A stretch of DNA of 64,000 nucleotides from a virus: positions 1 to 64,000 of IMG/VR virus record IMGVR_UViG_3300037485_001992; one strand, written 5' to 3'. The notes under the pieces are model-generated. The model was not told the DNA's origin and did not search any database. It worked only from the letters and a program-made list of their open reading frames with translations. This document shows, piece after piece, positions 6,452 through 14,287 of this stretch. Made by a program: the position numbers and the translations under genes. How positions within the stretch are numbered: the stretch's first letter is position 1; every line of letters begins with the position of its first letter.

Positions 6452-7761
6452 TCTCCCAATCCCCCTAGTGCTCGTTGTTCAATTGCATCTTTTCTTTGTA
6501 GCGCAGCTTCAATCTGCTCATCAATCCCCTCGCGCACAATCGAATACACGATGCAAGGTTTCGTCTGGCCAATGCGATGGATGCGTTTCATCGCTTGACG
6601 GTTCGCAGAGGGGAGCCAATTCTTGTCATTCACGATGCAAATACTTGCTGCTGTCAGCGTCTGTCCCACACCCATCGTCTTCGTCGTTGCTACCAGAACA
6701 TCCGTGAGACCAGCTTGAAAGTTCTCGACAAACTCATCCCTCTTCCGCATTGATATAGATCCGTGTACGAGGCTGCAAGAGTATTCCGCTCCTTCAAAAA
6801 TCTCAGCCAAGCGGCACGCGGCCCGCACATGATCGGTGAACACGACGAGTGGGCCGAGTCCTTGTTCAAGCAAGTCAAGTGCGAAACGGCCAGTCTTTTC
6901 CGCTTTTTCAAATGCGTTTCTAGCCTTTGCTGTTGAGAAGTGCTCACCTCCCACGGTCTCCTCATCCTCATCCCACATCTCTTGCTTGCGCCCAGCTTGA
7001 AACGCTCCCCATTCAGTCCGCAGTTGTGACTCAAGTGCTTTGCTTCCTCCCTCAATCCCAATCTCAATAAGTCTAAGCGGAGGGAGGTCTGTCTCTTGCA
7101 TCGTGTATCGGATGTAAATAGGCTTGATCCACTCACGCAGCTCCTCCTCGTTTCGCAGTCCTTCATACTCCGTCACCATGAACCCACCACGCTTCACCAG
7201 GCGCGTATGGGTGAACTCTCGCGCGAAGCTCCCCCACGAAGGGAACGCTTCACGGAATCCACAGTTGTTGACAAAATCAAGAAGCTTCAGTGGGTGGTAG
7301 AGGTCTGGTATCTTGTTGTTGAGGATGGTACCACTCATGAGAAGAAGGCGCCGGGGCTTGTACTTCTTGATATAATCGTGGAGCGTCTTACTTCGCTTCG
7401 CTTTGGGATTGCAGCAATATTGCGCTTCGTCGATCAAGTAAACACGCGCAACTTTGAATAGCTCCGGGCAACGTCCAATCATCTCGTATGACATCACGAT
7501 GATGTTCGTGTCTTTCTTCAATCGAAACTTGGCATCATACCTTTGCATCTTCAGTTCAGGGAAAAGGCGCGCGGCCTCCCTCATCCAATTGTGGCAGAGG
7601 GAAGCGGGGACAATGGCAAGGCATGGCTCTCCTAGTATTCTCGCCAATTCAAGCGCCGTGACGCCCTTTCCCGTTCCCATTTCCGATGCGTCGAGCACCC
7701 CGCGTCGCTTCATGATGCGGGCGAGAGTTTTGACCTGGTGCTTTCGTAGGGTGACAGGCAA
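6448..7761 (-). CDS. SNF2-like SF2 DNA helicase/translocase, 437 aa
   Basis: The start is TTG at 7761, 7 nt after GAGGAGG. All main SF2 motifs are visible: Walker A SEMGTGKG (Lys32), DEAQ box LIDEAQ (111-114), motif III LMSGT (about 142), motif V-like VATTKTMGVGQTLT and motif VI KRIHRIGQT near residue 395. RIHRIGQ is characteristic of the SNF2/Rad54-like branch. At 437 residues it is a compact helicase core like those in many phages. It probably remodels DNA in recombination-dependent replication. It lies between the Fe-S-type nuclease and the resolvase. Confidence 0.88.
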   Translation of the reverse strand: MPVTLRKHQVKTLARIMKRRGVLDASEMGTGKGVTALELARILGEPCLAIVPASLCHNWMREAARLFPELKMQRYDAKFRLKKDTNIIVMSYEMIGRCPELFKVARVYLIDEAQYCCNPKAKRSKTLHDYIKKYKPRRLLLMSGTILNNKIPDLYHPLKLLDFVNNCGFREAFPSWGSFAREFTHTRLVKRGGFMVTEYEGLRNEEELREWIKPIYIRYTMQETDLPPLRLIEIGIEGGSKALESQLRTEWGAFQAGRKQEMWDEDEETVGGEHFSTAKARNAFEKAEKTGRFALDLLEQGLGPLVVFTDHVRAACRLAEIFEGAEYSCSLVHGSISMRKRDEFVENFQAGLTDVLVATTKTMGVGQTLTAASICIVNDKNWLPSANRQAMKRIHRIGQTKPCIVYSIVREGIDEQIEAALQRKDAIEQRALGGLGE

Positions 7762-7838
7762 GAGAAAACCTCCTCAACAGTTTGTCGGGAGGCTATCAGG
7801 TTTGTCATGGAGTGTACAGTAGGGCCGGTAAATTCGGA

Positions 7839-9599
7839 CTATTCGTCAGCAAGCTTCTCGACCATCTTCTGGAACTCGTCTGTCACTTCGCCATCACGGA
7901 GGACGACGACTTTTTTCTTCGCAAGAGCCGTGGAAATCTCCACCGCGCGGGCCTTCTTTGCAGCCTTCTCACGCCACTTCTTGCCCCAGTGACCGTCAAG
8001 CTCAGTCATCAGCAGCGGGCTTGTTTCTTTGTTGCCAGCGACCCACACCACTTCGTCAGCAGCCTTCACCTTAGCCTTGCCCTTGGCGACTGGCTTCTCT
8101 TCTTCCTCCTCGTCTTCCTCAGGCTCTTCCTTCGGAGCGGGCTTAGCGGCCTTCGCAGGCTTCGCTACGGGCTTCTCCTCTTCCTCGTCCTCAGGCTCTT
8201 CCTTTGTGACAGGAGCGGCCTTCGCTGCAGGCTTAGCCTCTTCCTTCGTGCTCTGGACAGTCGTGGGGAATCCGCCCTTCGGTGGCGGCAAGCCCTTCAC
8301 ACCAAGCATCTCGCACCAAGCGTGGAAAATCTGGTCTTGGCGCAAGTTAGACAAGTGAATCCAAAACTGGACTTTGATGTCGTTCATCGCCCTCTCAATG
8401 CACTCATTCATCCATGCTGCATCGACGGTCTTCGCTGTCTCGAAATAGAAGGGACGGCTGTATTCCTGCCCACCCAAGGAGCAAGACACGATGACGCGGC
8501 ATGACTTCTCAGAAGGAAACCAATTCGTTTCTTTGACTACAACATTCAGCATATCTAGCTCCTCTTTGTTTATGTTCGGTGGAGTCCAGACAAGGTCCCC
8601 CACATCAATGATGTTCTCTGGCTCGATCACTTTCCCAGTCTTATTATTGCGAACTGCAGTGCGGGAGATGTGAACCTTCTTCTTGCTCTCTGTCGCCGTG
8701 CATCCGTAACATTGTGACCAATACTCGCAGGTGTGGTTAAACTCAAGACAGGCGGCGTAATTTCTCCTGGGTGGGAGAATCTCGTGGCCCATCTCTTCTG
8801 CTTGGAACTGCGTTGCCCCGTCCGCTCCCAGGTCCATCGCCCGAAGCCACATCGCCTTGTGCTCTGCGACCACCCGCTCCACGTCCATGTCTTCCTTCAA
8901 GACGTGCATGAAGTAACAACGGATGTTGGCCCTTTCGCGGAAACTCTCAAGGGATTCTTGATAGCCAGGGACAAGCTTGGTCTTGCACACTGCGCGGTAG
9001 ATGACTCCTGCAAAGTCTGCGAGGTCCACGTCGTACCCGAGGTCACGCAACGCTTCCACAACCTGCGGAAGATGCTCTGTGTACAAATTCAATTGTGGGT
9101 CATGCGTGAGACGGTTGGGCAGAAGGTCTTTCCACCAACCTGTCGACTTCAAATCCACAATCCAAAACCTGCCACGCTTGTCGATTCCGATGGCATCAAT
9201 CTTTCCGTAGGAGTGGTTAGACCTGATCTCCATTTCGCAGAGAACAATCGTCAGACCCGACCTGTCTGATACTTCGTAATACGCCATTATGCAGGCGTAG
9301 AGATGGTAAAAATCCATCTCATCAGACAGGTCTTCCGCCTCCATCGCCTCAATCAAGATGCGACGTTTGAACTCTTTGCGCGTGTGGTGCGTATGCTCTG
9401 CAATATGGTGAAGAGCACTTCCAAACTTGAACGGGTGCCAGTCAGGTTTAGAGTCTGGGTCATGCGGGACCTTCGCCACCTTGTAGAAATAATACTTCGC
9501 CTCACACATCCGTAGCGTCTGGTCAGAGGAGTGAGAGAGCGTGGTGGGAAGGTCCGTCTTGTCGATGGGATCAATGACCCCCTCTTCGTGGAAACTCAA
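7839..9599 (-). CDS. PD-(D/E)XK nuclease with Fe-S-type cysteines (Cas4/AddB-like), 586 aa
   Basis: TTG at 9599 overlaps the upstream TGA (TTGA), with GGGGAG 8 nt before it. Motifs: MCEAKYYFYK with Cys32, FGSALHHIAEH, GKIDAIG with Asp135, and IVDLKS with Asp149/Lys151, the catalytic PD-(D/E)XK core. Cys284, Cys291, Cys297 and Cys300 with Cys32 recall the 4Fe-4S staple of Cas4 and AddB nucleases. Residues 440-510 are two imperfect KEEPE(D/E)EEEE...KPVAK repeats, and an unrelated roughly 70-residue domain follows. Probable exonuclease in phage recombination. The charged linker and extra domain are unusual. Confidence 0.82.
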   Translation of the reverse strand: MSFHEEGVIDPIDKTDLPTTLSHSSDQTLRMCEAKYYFYKVAKVPHDPDSKPDWHPFKFGSALHHIAEHTHHTRKEFKRRILIEAMEAEDLSDEMDFYHLYACIMAYYEVSDRSGLTIVLCEMEIRSNHSYGKIDAIGIDKRGRFWIVDLKSTGWWKDLLPNRLTHDPQLNLYTEHLPQVVEALRDLGYDVDLADFAGVIYRAVCKTKLVPGYQESLESFRERANIRCYFMHVLKEDMDVERVVAEHKAMWLRAMDLGADGATQFQAEEMGHEILPPRRNYAACLEFNHTCEYWSQCYGCTATESKKKVHISRTAVRNNKTGKVIEPENIIDVGDLVWTPPNINKEELDMLNVVVKETNWFPSEKSCRVIVSCSLGGQEYSRPFYFETAKTVDAAWMNECIERAMNDIKVQFWIHLSNLRQDQIFHAWCEMLGVKGLPPPKGGFPTTVQSTKEEAKPAAKAAPVTKEEPEDEEEEKPVAKPAKAAKPAPKEEPEEDEEEEEKPVAKGKAKVKAADEVVWVAGNKETSPLLMTELDGHWGKKWREKAAKKARAVEISTALAKKKVVVLRDGEVTDEFQKMVEKLADE

Positions 9600-10111
9600 A
9601 GCACGAACTCCCCATCCTCTTCGTCATCATCTGCAGGGAGACTATCAGCGAACCGCTTCCGCTTCGCAGCTGGCTCTTCCTCAACCTGTTCCTCGAAACG
9701 AGGTTTGCGTGAGGGTGGCTTGTGAGCAGGAGCTGCTTCCTCCTCTTCGCGCTTCGCAACGTCTGCCGAACTTCCCATGGAAGAATCGAACAAAGTCTTG
9801 TCACGGAAGAGTTTGAGATTGTGGGCATAGGTCCCTGCATACGGACCCTTCTTCATCTTGTCCATTCCGGCATACTCAATTTTGATGTAGTCGCCAGGAA
9901 CGATGTTCGCTTCTTTGAATTTTTTCTCAAGGAGTGTGCAGCCATTCGCAATGAAAAGTGAACCAGTATCTTTGTCTTTGATTTCAAAATTCGGAATTGC
10001 GAATCGCCCTTTGCGTCGGCCTCGGTACCAGCCTTCGCAGACCGTTTCCCCGATTTCCATATCTTTATACGACTTGAAATTTCCTTGTCCGCCTTCTTCC
10101 TCAAAAGCCAT
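9596..10111 (-). CDS. putative ssDNA-binding protein with acidic EFVL tail, 171 aa
   Basis: ATG at 10111 lies 9 nt after AAGGA. Residues 1-110 read as an OB-fold-like beta domain (short alternating strands, SLFIANGCTLLEKKF, GDYIKIEYAG). Residues 110-150 are a low-complexity Glu/Pro/Lys linker, and the C-terminus is FADSLPADDDEEDGEFVL. An OB-fold plus disordered linker plus acidic tip is the plan of phage T7 gp2.5 and bacterial SSB. The 154-aa protein at 17470 ends in almost the same FADSLPADDDEEEFIL. A 185-bp upstream gap without a gene probably carries its promoter. Confidence 0.65.
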   Translation of the reverse strand: MAFEEEGGQGNFKSYKDMEIGETVCEGWYRGRRKGRFAIPNFEIKDKDTGSLFIANGCTLLEKKFKEANIVPGDYIKIEYAGMDKMKKGPYAGTYAHNLKLFRDKTLFDSSMGSSADVAKREEEEAAPAHKPPSRKPRFEEQVEEEPAAKRKRFADSLPADDDEEDGEFVL

Positions 10112-10296
10112 ATTACTGTTTCCTTCCTTACTGCTTACTGCTTCGTGTTTCCTGGCGTTTCCCCTTTGTGTGCGGCTTTGCCATGAGGCACAGGGCTATC
10201 TCTTGCAGTGGAGAGTTTGTGTGATTTTCCTCAGCCAGTAGTGTTTAAGGGAAACTGGAAAAGGTACCACCACAAGAGACAGTGTGGGTGAGACTA

Positions 10297-10716
10297 TCAG
10301 CGAAGGGCGGGATTTGCAAGCGTTACGTTTGAATCGTCACCATCCTCAAGAGATGGTAGGGAATCCGCCAGATTGACCCTTGCCAACGCCCGTTTTATGT
10401 GCCGCTCGATGGGGTAGAAAGTGCTCGATGGGTCAGTGATGGGACCAGCCAACTCCACCGCTGCAGCCACTTTCAGGAGCGTCACCTCGCCTGGTGCATG
10501 GCAGAGCACATAGCCGCCGTTCGTGCCGCGTTGGCTGCTGAGGATTCCCCCAGCGCAGAGGAGCTTCAGGAGGTCATCAGAAAGCGTGGACGAGCAATTC
10601 CTCTTGCCCAGTAGCATCTCGCGCGTGTAGCGACCCGCAGAGCCAAGATTGCGGTCCTCTTCCGCCATCCGCGTCAGAAGCTCCCAAGCAATTCTCGTGT
10701 AGTGTGTCAGGCGCAT
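10297..10716 (-). CDS. Rrf2-family winged-helix regulator lacking cluster cysteines, 139 aa
   Basis: ATG at 10716 has GGGGAGG 5 nt upstream. MRLTHYTRIAWELLTRMA at the start and LCAGGILSSQRGTNGGYVL around residues 55-75, followed by TLLKVAAAVEL, match the Rrf2/IscR winged helix and its wing (GG-x-x-S-x-R-G-x-x-GGY). Rrf2 proteins act as dimers on promoter DNA. The three C-terminal cysteines that hold the Fe-S cluster in IscR are absent, so it should be cluster-independent. Its tail contains LADSLPSLEDGDD, reminiscent of the FADSLPADDD tails of two replication proteins here. Confidence 0.78.
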   Translation of the reverse strand: MRLTHYTRIAWELLTRMAEEDRNLGSAGRYTREMLLGKRNCSSTLSDDLLKLLCAGGILSSQRGTNGGYVLCHAPGEVTLLKVAAAVELAGPITDPSSTFYPIERHIKRALARVNLADSLPSLEDGDDSNVTLANPALR

Positions 10717-10901
10717 CGGTCCCTCCCCTGTGATTTTTCTTCCTGCGTCCAGCCGCGGGCCTTTGTATGGTCCGCGCGACCCTCTCGGATGTCCTTTAAC
10801 TCCCAGTCCCACAGTCGTCTCCCAGCGCAGTCCGTCGTCAGCGTGTTGTCATCCATCATCCCGCCACACACATCACACCAGACGCAATCCTTGTGTTCCA
10901 T
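10707..10901 (-). CDS. small cysteine-rich (zinc-knuckle-like) protein, 64 aa
   Basis: ATG at 10901 follows GGAGG by 6 nt; it overlaps the Rrf2 gene start by 10 nt. The N-terminus has Cys6-x2-Cys9-x2-Cys12 and another Cys near 25, suggesting a small zinc site; the rest is charged. It is one of several short Cys-rich proteins in this operon. No family name can be given. Confidence 0.6.
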   Translation of the reverse strand: MEHKDCVWCDVCGGMMDDNTLTTDCAGRRLWDWELKDIREGRADHTKARGWTQEEKSQGRDRCA

Positions 10902-11000
10902 GGCTTCCCTCCCTGCGAATACCAACCGACCCTAAGTGTTTGGTCATACGCTGCGGGTCGGCGGGACTACATGTCCATTGAGAGTGGGAAGGGTAGCACG

Positions 11001-11441
11001 TCATTCCGCCTTCTTCAACCACTGTGCCTTGTTGCGGATGGCGTTTTCAGAAACACGGTTGATGTTCTCTGGCGCCATCCCGTTACACTTGCATTGGCTG
11101 CTGAAGAAGAAGAGCTTCCCCTTCATGTAAAAGTCATACGATTTTCCGCAGCGTGGGCAAGTGCGATAACGGTAGCGTTGGCCCTTCTTCATCCACCAAA
11201 TGATGGCATCAACCGCGTCTTCTGGTGGGACCTCGACAGGAGGCGTTGGTTCTGGGAGTCCAGCCTCGAGATTCTTGAGAGGCTTCCGCCCGTACCACGT
11301 CTCGCGTCCATTCACGGCCTGGTCAAACATCTCAAGACACCCAGAGAGGAAATTCGAAAGGATGAAGTCTGGGGTGTTGGAACCGTTCTCTTTTGAGTGT
11401 CGGTTGAGGAGTGTCTCGACGTCTTTCCTGAATTCATCCAT
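11001..11441 (-). CDS. hypothetical protein with C-terminal zinc ribbon, 146 aa
   Basis: ATG at 11441 is the best start (AGG about 5 nt upstream); the longer frame would overlap the upstream gene heavily. Residues 70-80 are proline-rich, and CPRCGKS plus QCKCNG about 20 residues later form a zinc-ribbon-like CxxC...CxC. The C-terminus is helical and basic (NRVSENAIRNKAQWLKKAE). Zinc ribbon plus basic helix suggests nucleic-acid binding. A 99-bp gap with no convincing gene follows before the next gene (10902-11000). Confidence 0.62.
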   Translation of the reverse strand: MDEFRKDVETLLNRHSKENGSNTPDFILSNFLSGCLEMFDQAVNGRETWYGRKPLKNLEAGLPEPTPPVEVPPEDAVDAIIWWMKKGQRYRYRTCPRCGKSYDFYMKGKLFFFSSQCKCNGMAPENINRVSENAIRNKAQWLKKAE

Positions 11442-11442
11442 G

Positions 11443-11865
11443 TTACCTGCCAGCCCTTCTGAGATCCATCTCCAAATTGAAATGGGTCTTGTACTGCTGC
11501 AAGTCTGCAATCATCTCTTGCAGTGTCTCGATTGTCTTCTCTGCAGTTGCAAGCTTCTCAGCCATGCGGTTTGAGACCTCGTTGAAGAGAGGCATCTTCT
11601 CAAACGCCGTGGCGAGAGACTCCTTCACCACCCCGACAATCTCCAAGGGATTGCTCTTTCCCAGCAACGCAGCATCGAGGGAAGACCGACTGATTTCGAG
11701 GGTGACTGGGAACGTGATTTCGAGAGTGACTCGCTTCGTGTAGCGGTCAGGAAGAGTGTCAACCGTCATCTGCGAGTTGGCAAATGGGACGCCAAGCATC
11801 TGGCTAATGATAACAACAACTGCGTCGTCAATCTTGTTTGGTGTTGTGAATTTCAAGCTACTCAT
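11443..11865 (-). CDS. hypothetical protein with C-terminal coiled coil, 140 aa
   Basis: ATG at 11865 overlaps the upstream stop by 8 nt. Residues 1-60 are mixed strands (KRVTLEITFPVTLEISRSS); residues 75-140 are a regular amphipathic helix (RMAEKLATAEKTIETLQEMI) likely to form a coiled coil. Its upstream neighbour is also coiled-coil, so the two may pair. No known family recognised. Confidence 0.6.
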   Translation of the reverse strand: MSSLKFTTPNKIDDAVVVIISQMLGVPFANSQMTVDTLPDRYTKRVTLEITFPVTLEISRSSLDAALLGKSNPLEIVGVVKESLATAFEKMPLFNEVSNRMAEKLATAEKTIETLQEMIADLQQYKTHFNLEMDLRRAGR

Positions 11866-12448
11866 ACGGCACCACCACGATAGGTGCAGTAGTGGTTCTG
11901 AATGCAAGTTCCGCCGCCCCTTCAATATTCCCACTCTTCAACCAAGCTACAATATGGTGAAGCTCATTGTGGCGATTCGCTGCGTCAGTATACCTCTTGT
12001 AAAAGTCCATCTTCTCTTGGAGGAGTCTCTCAATAACCTTCTTTTGCTCCTTCATGCAGGTCAAGTAGTTCTCAATCTTCCCCGATGCAATCTCACACGT
12101 CTTCCGTGCCTCTTCGCAATTCTCTCCCATCCCCTTCAGAGTCTTTTCCTGGACAGACATCTTGAACTCTGCTGCGTTCAACTTCTTCTCAGCCGCCTCA
12201 CGCTTCTTCTTCTCAGCCGCCTCACGCTTCTTCTTCTTCTCTTCGTCATACAGAGACTGCAGCGCAGTGAGGGATTCTGATGGGGAGAGTTGAAACACGG
12301 GTGGCTCATACTTCTTGATTGAGAGGTCCAAATACTCCTTTGCCATGTTGTCTATCTGTCCCTGGAACCCACGTATCCTGGCCCAAAGACTCTTCACTTC
12401 TCGTTCATGTTCGATTTGCAACTGAAGGTTTATGTCGTCAAAGTTCAT
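11858..12448 (-). CDS. coiled-coil protein with KKKREAAE repeat, 196 aa
   Basis: ATG at 12448 overlaps the upstream stop (ATGA). Nearly the whole protein is predicted helical, with an internal duplication of the octapeptide KKKREAAE (around residues 70-88) encoded by a 24-bp tandem repeat. Cysteines at about 111, 117 and 130 are scattered. A structural or scaffolding-type coiled coil is likely, but its partner is unknown; the adjacent coiled-coil protein is the obvious candidate. Confidence 0.65.
   Translation of the reverse strand: MNFDDINLQLQIEHEREVKSLWARIRGFQGQIDNMAKEYLDLSIKKYEPPVFQLSPSESLTALQSLYDEEKKKKREAAEKKKREAAEKKLNAAEFKMSVQEKTLKGMGENCEEARKTCEIASGKIENYLTCMKEQKKVIERLLQEKMDFYKRYTDAANRHNELHHIVAWLKSGNIEGAAELAFRTTTAPIVVVPYE
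12182..12230. repeat. 24-bp in-frame tandem duplication
   Basis: Two near-identical copies of a 24-bp unit (plus-strand core CTCAGCCGCCTCACGC flanked by TTC repeats) encode two KKKREAAE octapeptides in the coiled-coil gene. The copies are almost identical at the DNA level, pointing to a recent slippage duplication. Confidence 0.7.
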
Positions 12449-12684
12449 GGCATCGCCTCCCTAACTTCCATCTCAAACTCCACGAAGGGGTTGGCCCCTT
12501 CTCCCCAAACGTTGTTCACAGGAGCCCACTTCGCGCACCACTCACCCTCTGCAATCTTTGGGAAGTGGCTGACAGATTCGTAAGGGTCGTGAGGGATAGG
12601 AAACACCCTCGGGGACTCAGCCCTGCATTCTGTGTATTGCTTGTGCCACCACTGGCAGTTTCCGCACTTTAGCTTTTCGTTCAT
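12445..12684 (-). CDS. small cysteine/tryptophan-rich protein, 79 aa
   Basis: ATG at 12684, with AAGGA upstream. The layout CGNCQWW, ECRAESP and EWCAKW gives four cysteines (7, 10, 20, 50) interleaved with tryptophans, as in a common family of short phage and prophage proteins of unknown function that probably bind zinc. The acidic C-terminus overlaps the downstream ATG by 4 nt. Confidence 0.65.
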   Translation of the reverse strand: MNEKLKCGNCQWWHKQYTECRAESPRVFPIPHDPYESVSHFPKIAEGEWCAKWAPVNNVWGEGANPFVEFEMEVREAMP

Positions 12685-12696
12685 AGTCTGTCCTTC

Positions 12697-12921
12697 CTAT
12701 GGTTCTTCGTCAAAATAGTAAACTGCATTCCCCTTCGCGCCTCTGCGAAGAAGAGCAACGCGAATCCCTCGTCTCTTCAGTCGCCGTGCTCTCCTTCTGT
12801 CTGATGTGATGGCCTGGAAGCGCCCTTCCGCCACGAGAGAAAGATTGCCGTTGCACCTGAAGTAGTAGCCAAGGATTCCCACGTTTGTTCGTCGCGCGAC
12901 ACGCGCCTTCCTCCCCGTCAT
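12697..12921 (-). CDS. small highly basic protein, 74 aa
   Basis: ATG at 12921 overlaps the upstream TGA (ATGA). The protein is Arg-rich (DRRRARRLKRRGIRVALLRRG) with strand-forming stretches either side, which would suit RNA or DNA binding. No family recognised. It is followed by 12 nt before the ATG of the next gene. Confidence 0.6.
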   Translation of the reverse strand: MTGRKARVARRTNVGILGYYFRCNGNLSLVAEGRFQAITSDRRRARRLKRRGIRVALLRRGAKGNAVYYFDEEP

Positions 12922-13169
12922 ATCTGGCCCCAGTCTTCGCCCATGAACTTGCGAAACTCAACGCTGCACTCGTCGCAAAGTCTGACACGCGGGTAGATTC
13001 TCTTGTTCTCTCCCGCTACCACAAACTCTTCAACGTTCCGCAGCGAGAAGCCCATCGTCGTTGTCTGGCGCACTGGGCTTCCTGGTATCTCTTCAATTCG
13101 CAGCGCCCCAAAGCAGCGGGTGCAGTTCGTTGTACGTCCATTGACGCGGTGCATTGGTGTGTTGCTCAT
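12918..13169 (-). CDS. zinc-ribbon protein, 83 aa
   Basis: ATG at 13169 overlaps the lipoprotein gene stop (ATGA), with AAAGGA 7 nt upstream. CTRCFGAL and LCDECSVEF, 50 residues apart, form two CxxC knuckles of a zinc ribbon, and the intervening segment is basic. Probable nucleic-acid or protein binding; no specific role visible. Confidence 0.62.
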   Translation of the reverse strand: MSNTPMHRVNGRTTNCTRCFGALRIEEIPGSPVRQTTTMGFSLRNVEEFVVAGENKRIYPRVRLCDECSVEFRKFMGEDWGQI

Positions 13170-13360
13170 TTGCAATCCTTTACACTTTCACAAGGTACCG
13201 TCGTCACTTCTCTGACTCTTACCACCCAGCAAATGTTTCGTTTCACATCTTTCTCAACCTTGAAACTCTCACAGAAGCCGGTGCTCCCGCCTTCCTCCCT
13301 CATACAAGATACCAGCAGAAGTCCTGCTATAAGTGCTCCATATCTCACCCTAGTTCTCAT
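13166..13360 (-). CDS. phage-encoded lipoprotein, 64 aa
   Basis: ATG at 13360 follows GGAGGG by 5-6 nt. The N-terminus is a textbook lipoprotein signal: basic n-region MRTRVRYG, hydrophobic core ALIAGLLL, lipobox LVSC with Cys19. The mature part is about 45 residues with three further cysteines, able to form disulfides in the periplasm. It is far from the endolysin gene, so an Rz1-like spanin role is less likely. Small early lipoproteins of phages such as T5 (Llp) block receptors against superinfection, and that is my preferred but unproven idea. Confidence 0.7.
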   Translation of the reverse strand: MRTRVRYGALIAGLLLVSCMREEGGSTGFCESFKVEKDVKRNICWVVRVREVTTVPCESVKDCK

Positions 13361-13608
13361 CTTTCCCTCCACTCTACTCTCTTTGGTCCTTGGCAAGCAT
13401 CTAGCACATCAAGAATCATCTGTGCAATCACCCTCGCTGCATCATCATTCACGCACAAGACTTGTTGGAAGGGTCCATCCTCATAAGCAAGGTACGCAGT
13501 GATGACGTCTGCCGTCGTTTGCAGCTCGACTCTCACCCGCTGCGTCTCGTCGCCACGGACTGCATTCGGGTCATAGAATGGTTTCGATTCTCTCACCCAC
13601 GTTGCCAT
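13357..13608 (-). CDS. hypothetical protein, 83 aa
   Basis: ATG at 13608 overlaps the upstream TGA as TGATG, with GAGGAGG 5 nt before it; a TTG one codon earlier is less likely. The product is a small alpha/beta protein (RVRVELQTTADVITAYLAYE, then a helix VNDDAARVIAQMILDVLDAC). No family recognised. Its stop overlaps the lipoprotein start. Confidence 0.62.
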   Translation of the reverse strand: MATWVRESKPFYDPNAVRGDETQRVRVELQTTADVITAYLAYEDGPFQQVLCVNDDAARVIAQMILDVLDACQGPKRVEWRER

Positions 13609-13964
13609 CAATCCTCCTCATCGAAAGAGCAACTCATCGCGTATTCGTAACCTTCCCAGTTGTCCACCCCACACGCGTGGAGCACGTCAAGCTTGTCAGC
13701 TTTCTTCGTCGCCCGCATGAGCGCCACTTCGAGTTCGTCTCGTTCCTTGCGAAGTGCGCTCAACGCTCGGTACAAGTCCAAAGCGTCATACGTCATCGCG
13801 TTGTGTGTCTGTTCTTCTCTGTACATGAGTGGTCTGCCAAGGCAGATTGGGCACCAGTGGTCATAGACGTTCGCCTGACCCACCGTGCCGGAGTACACCC
13901 AATCGCAAATCGTGTTGCACTCCCCGCAGTACCTGTCAGGCAAAACGTAGTTTCCTCGTTTCAC
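13608..13964 (-). CDS. zinc-ribbon plus coiled-coil protein, 118 aa
   Basis: GTG at 13964 overlaps the preceding TAG (TAGTG), with AAGGAGG about 5 nt upstream. YCGECNTICDW and WCPICLGR (residues 13-43) make a four-cysteine zinc ribbon. Residues 55-95 form a charged helix (ALSALRKERDELEVALMRAT) suited to a coiled coil. The C-terminus ends in an acidic EED whose codons double as the ribosome site of the next gene. Role unknown. Confidence 0.62.
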   Translation of the reverse strand: MKRGNYVLPDRYCGECNTICDWVYSGTVGQANVYDHWCPICLGRPLMYREEQTHNAMTYDALDLYRALSALRKERDELEVALMRATKKADKLDVLHACGVDNWEGYEYAMSCSFDEED

Positions 13965-14287
13965 TAGCCCTCCTTCTCAATGTTTCGGTACGGGCAATCG
14001 AGACGGCGTCCCATCTCAGGGATTTTTGCATCTTCCATGCAGCCATCCTCCCAACGAAACATGCACTCGTCGCGCTCAACGTCTCGACAAAGGCACGCTT
14101 CTTCATTGCTGCGAGTGAAGCTGCACTGCTTGCCAAACACTCTCTTGAGGAGTGCTCTTGCCTCGTCACGTTCTTCCTGCAACTTATTTACGTCTTCAAA
14201 CGGTACCCAGGCTCCTTCAACGTGCTCGTCCATCTGCTGCCAACCGAATCCTCTTCCGCCGTGACTGGTCAGATTGTATCTATTCAT
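13964..14287 (-). CDS. cysteine-rich coiled-coil protein, 107 aa
   Basis: ATG at 14287 has AGGAGG 8 nt upstream. Residues 30-52 are coiled-coil-like; residues 55-100 contain six cysteines (ACLC, ECMF, GCME, DCPY) suggesting metal binding. The DCPY motif near the end resembles DCPF in the 105-aa protein at 14399, so the two may be distant paralogues. No known family. Confidence 0.58.
   Translation of the reverse strand: MNRYNLTSHGGRGFGWQQMDEHVEGAWVPFEDVNKLQEERDEARALLKRVFGKQCSFTRSNEEACLCRDVERDECMFRWEDGCMEDAKIPEMGRRLDCPYRNIEKEG

Noticed and set aside
10113-10296. 18-aa basic frame before the SSB-like gene
   Set aside because: No Shine-Dalgarno; the gap is better explained as promoter and leader.
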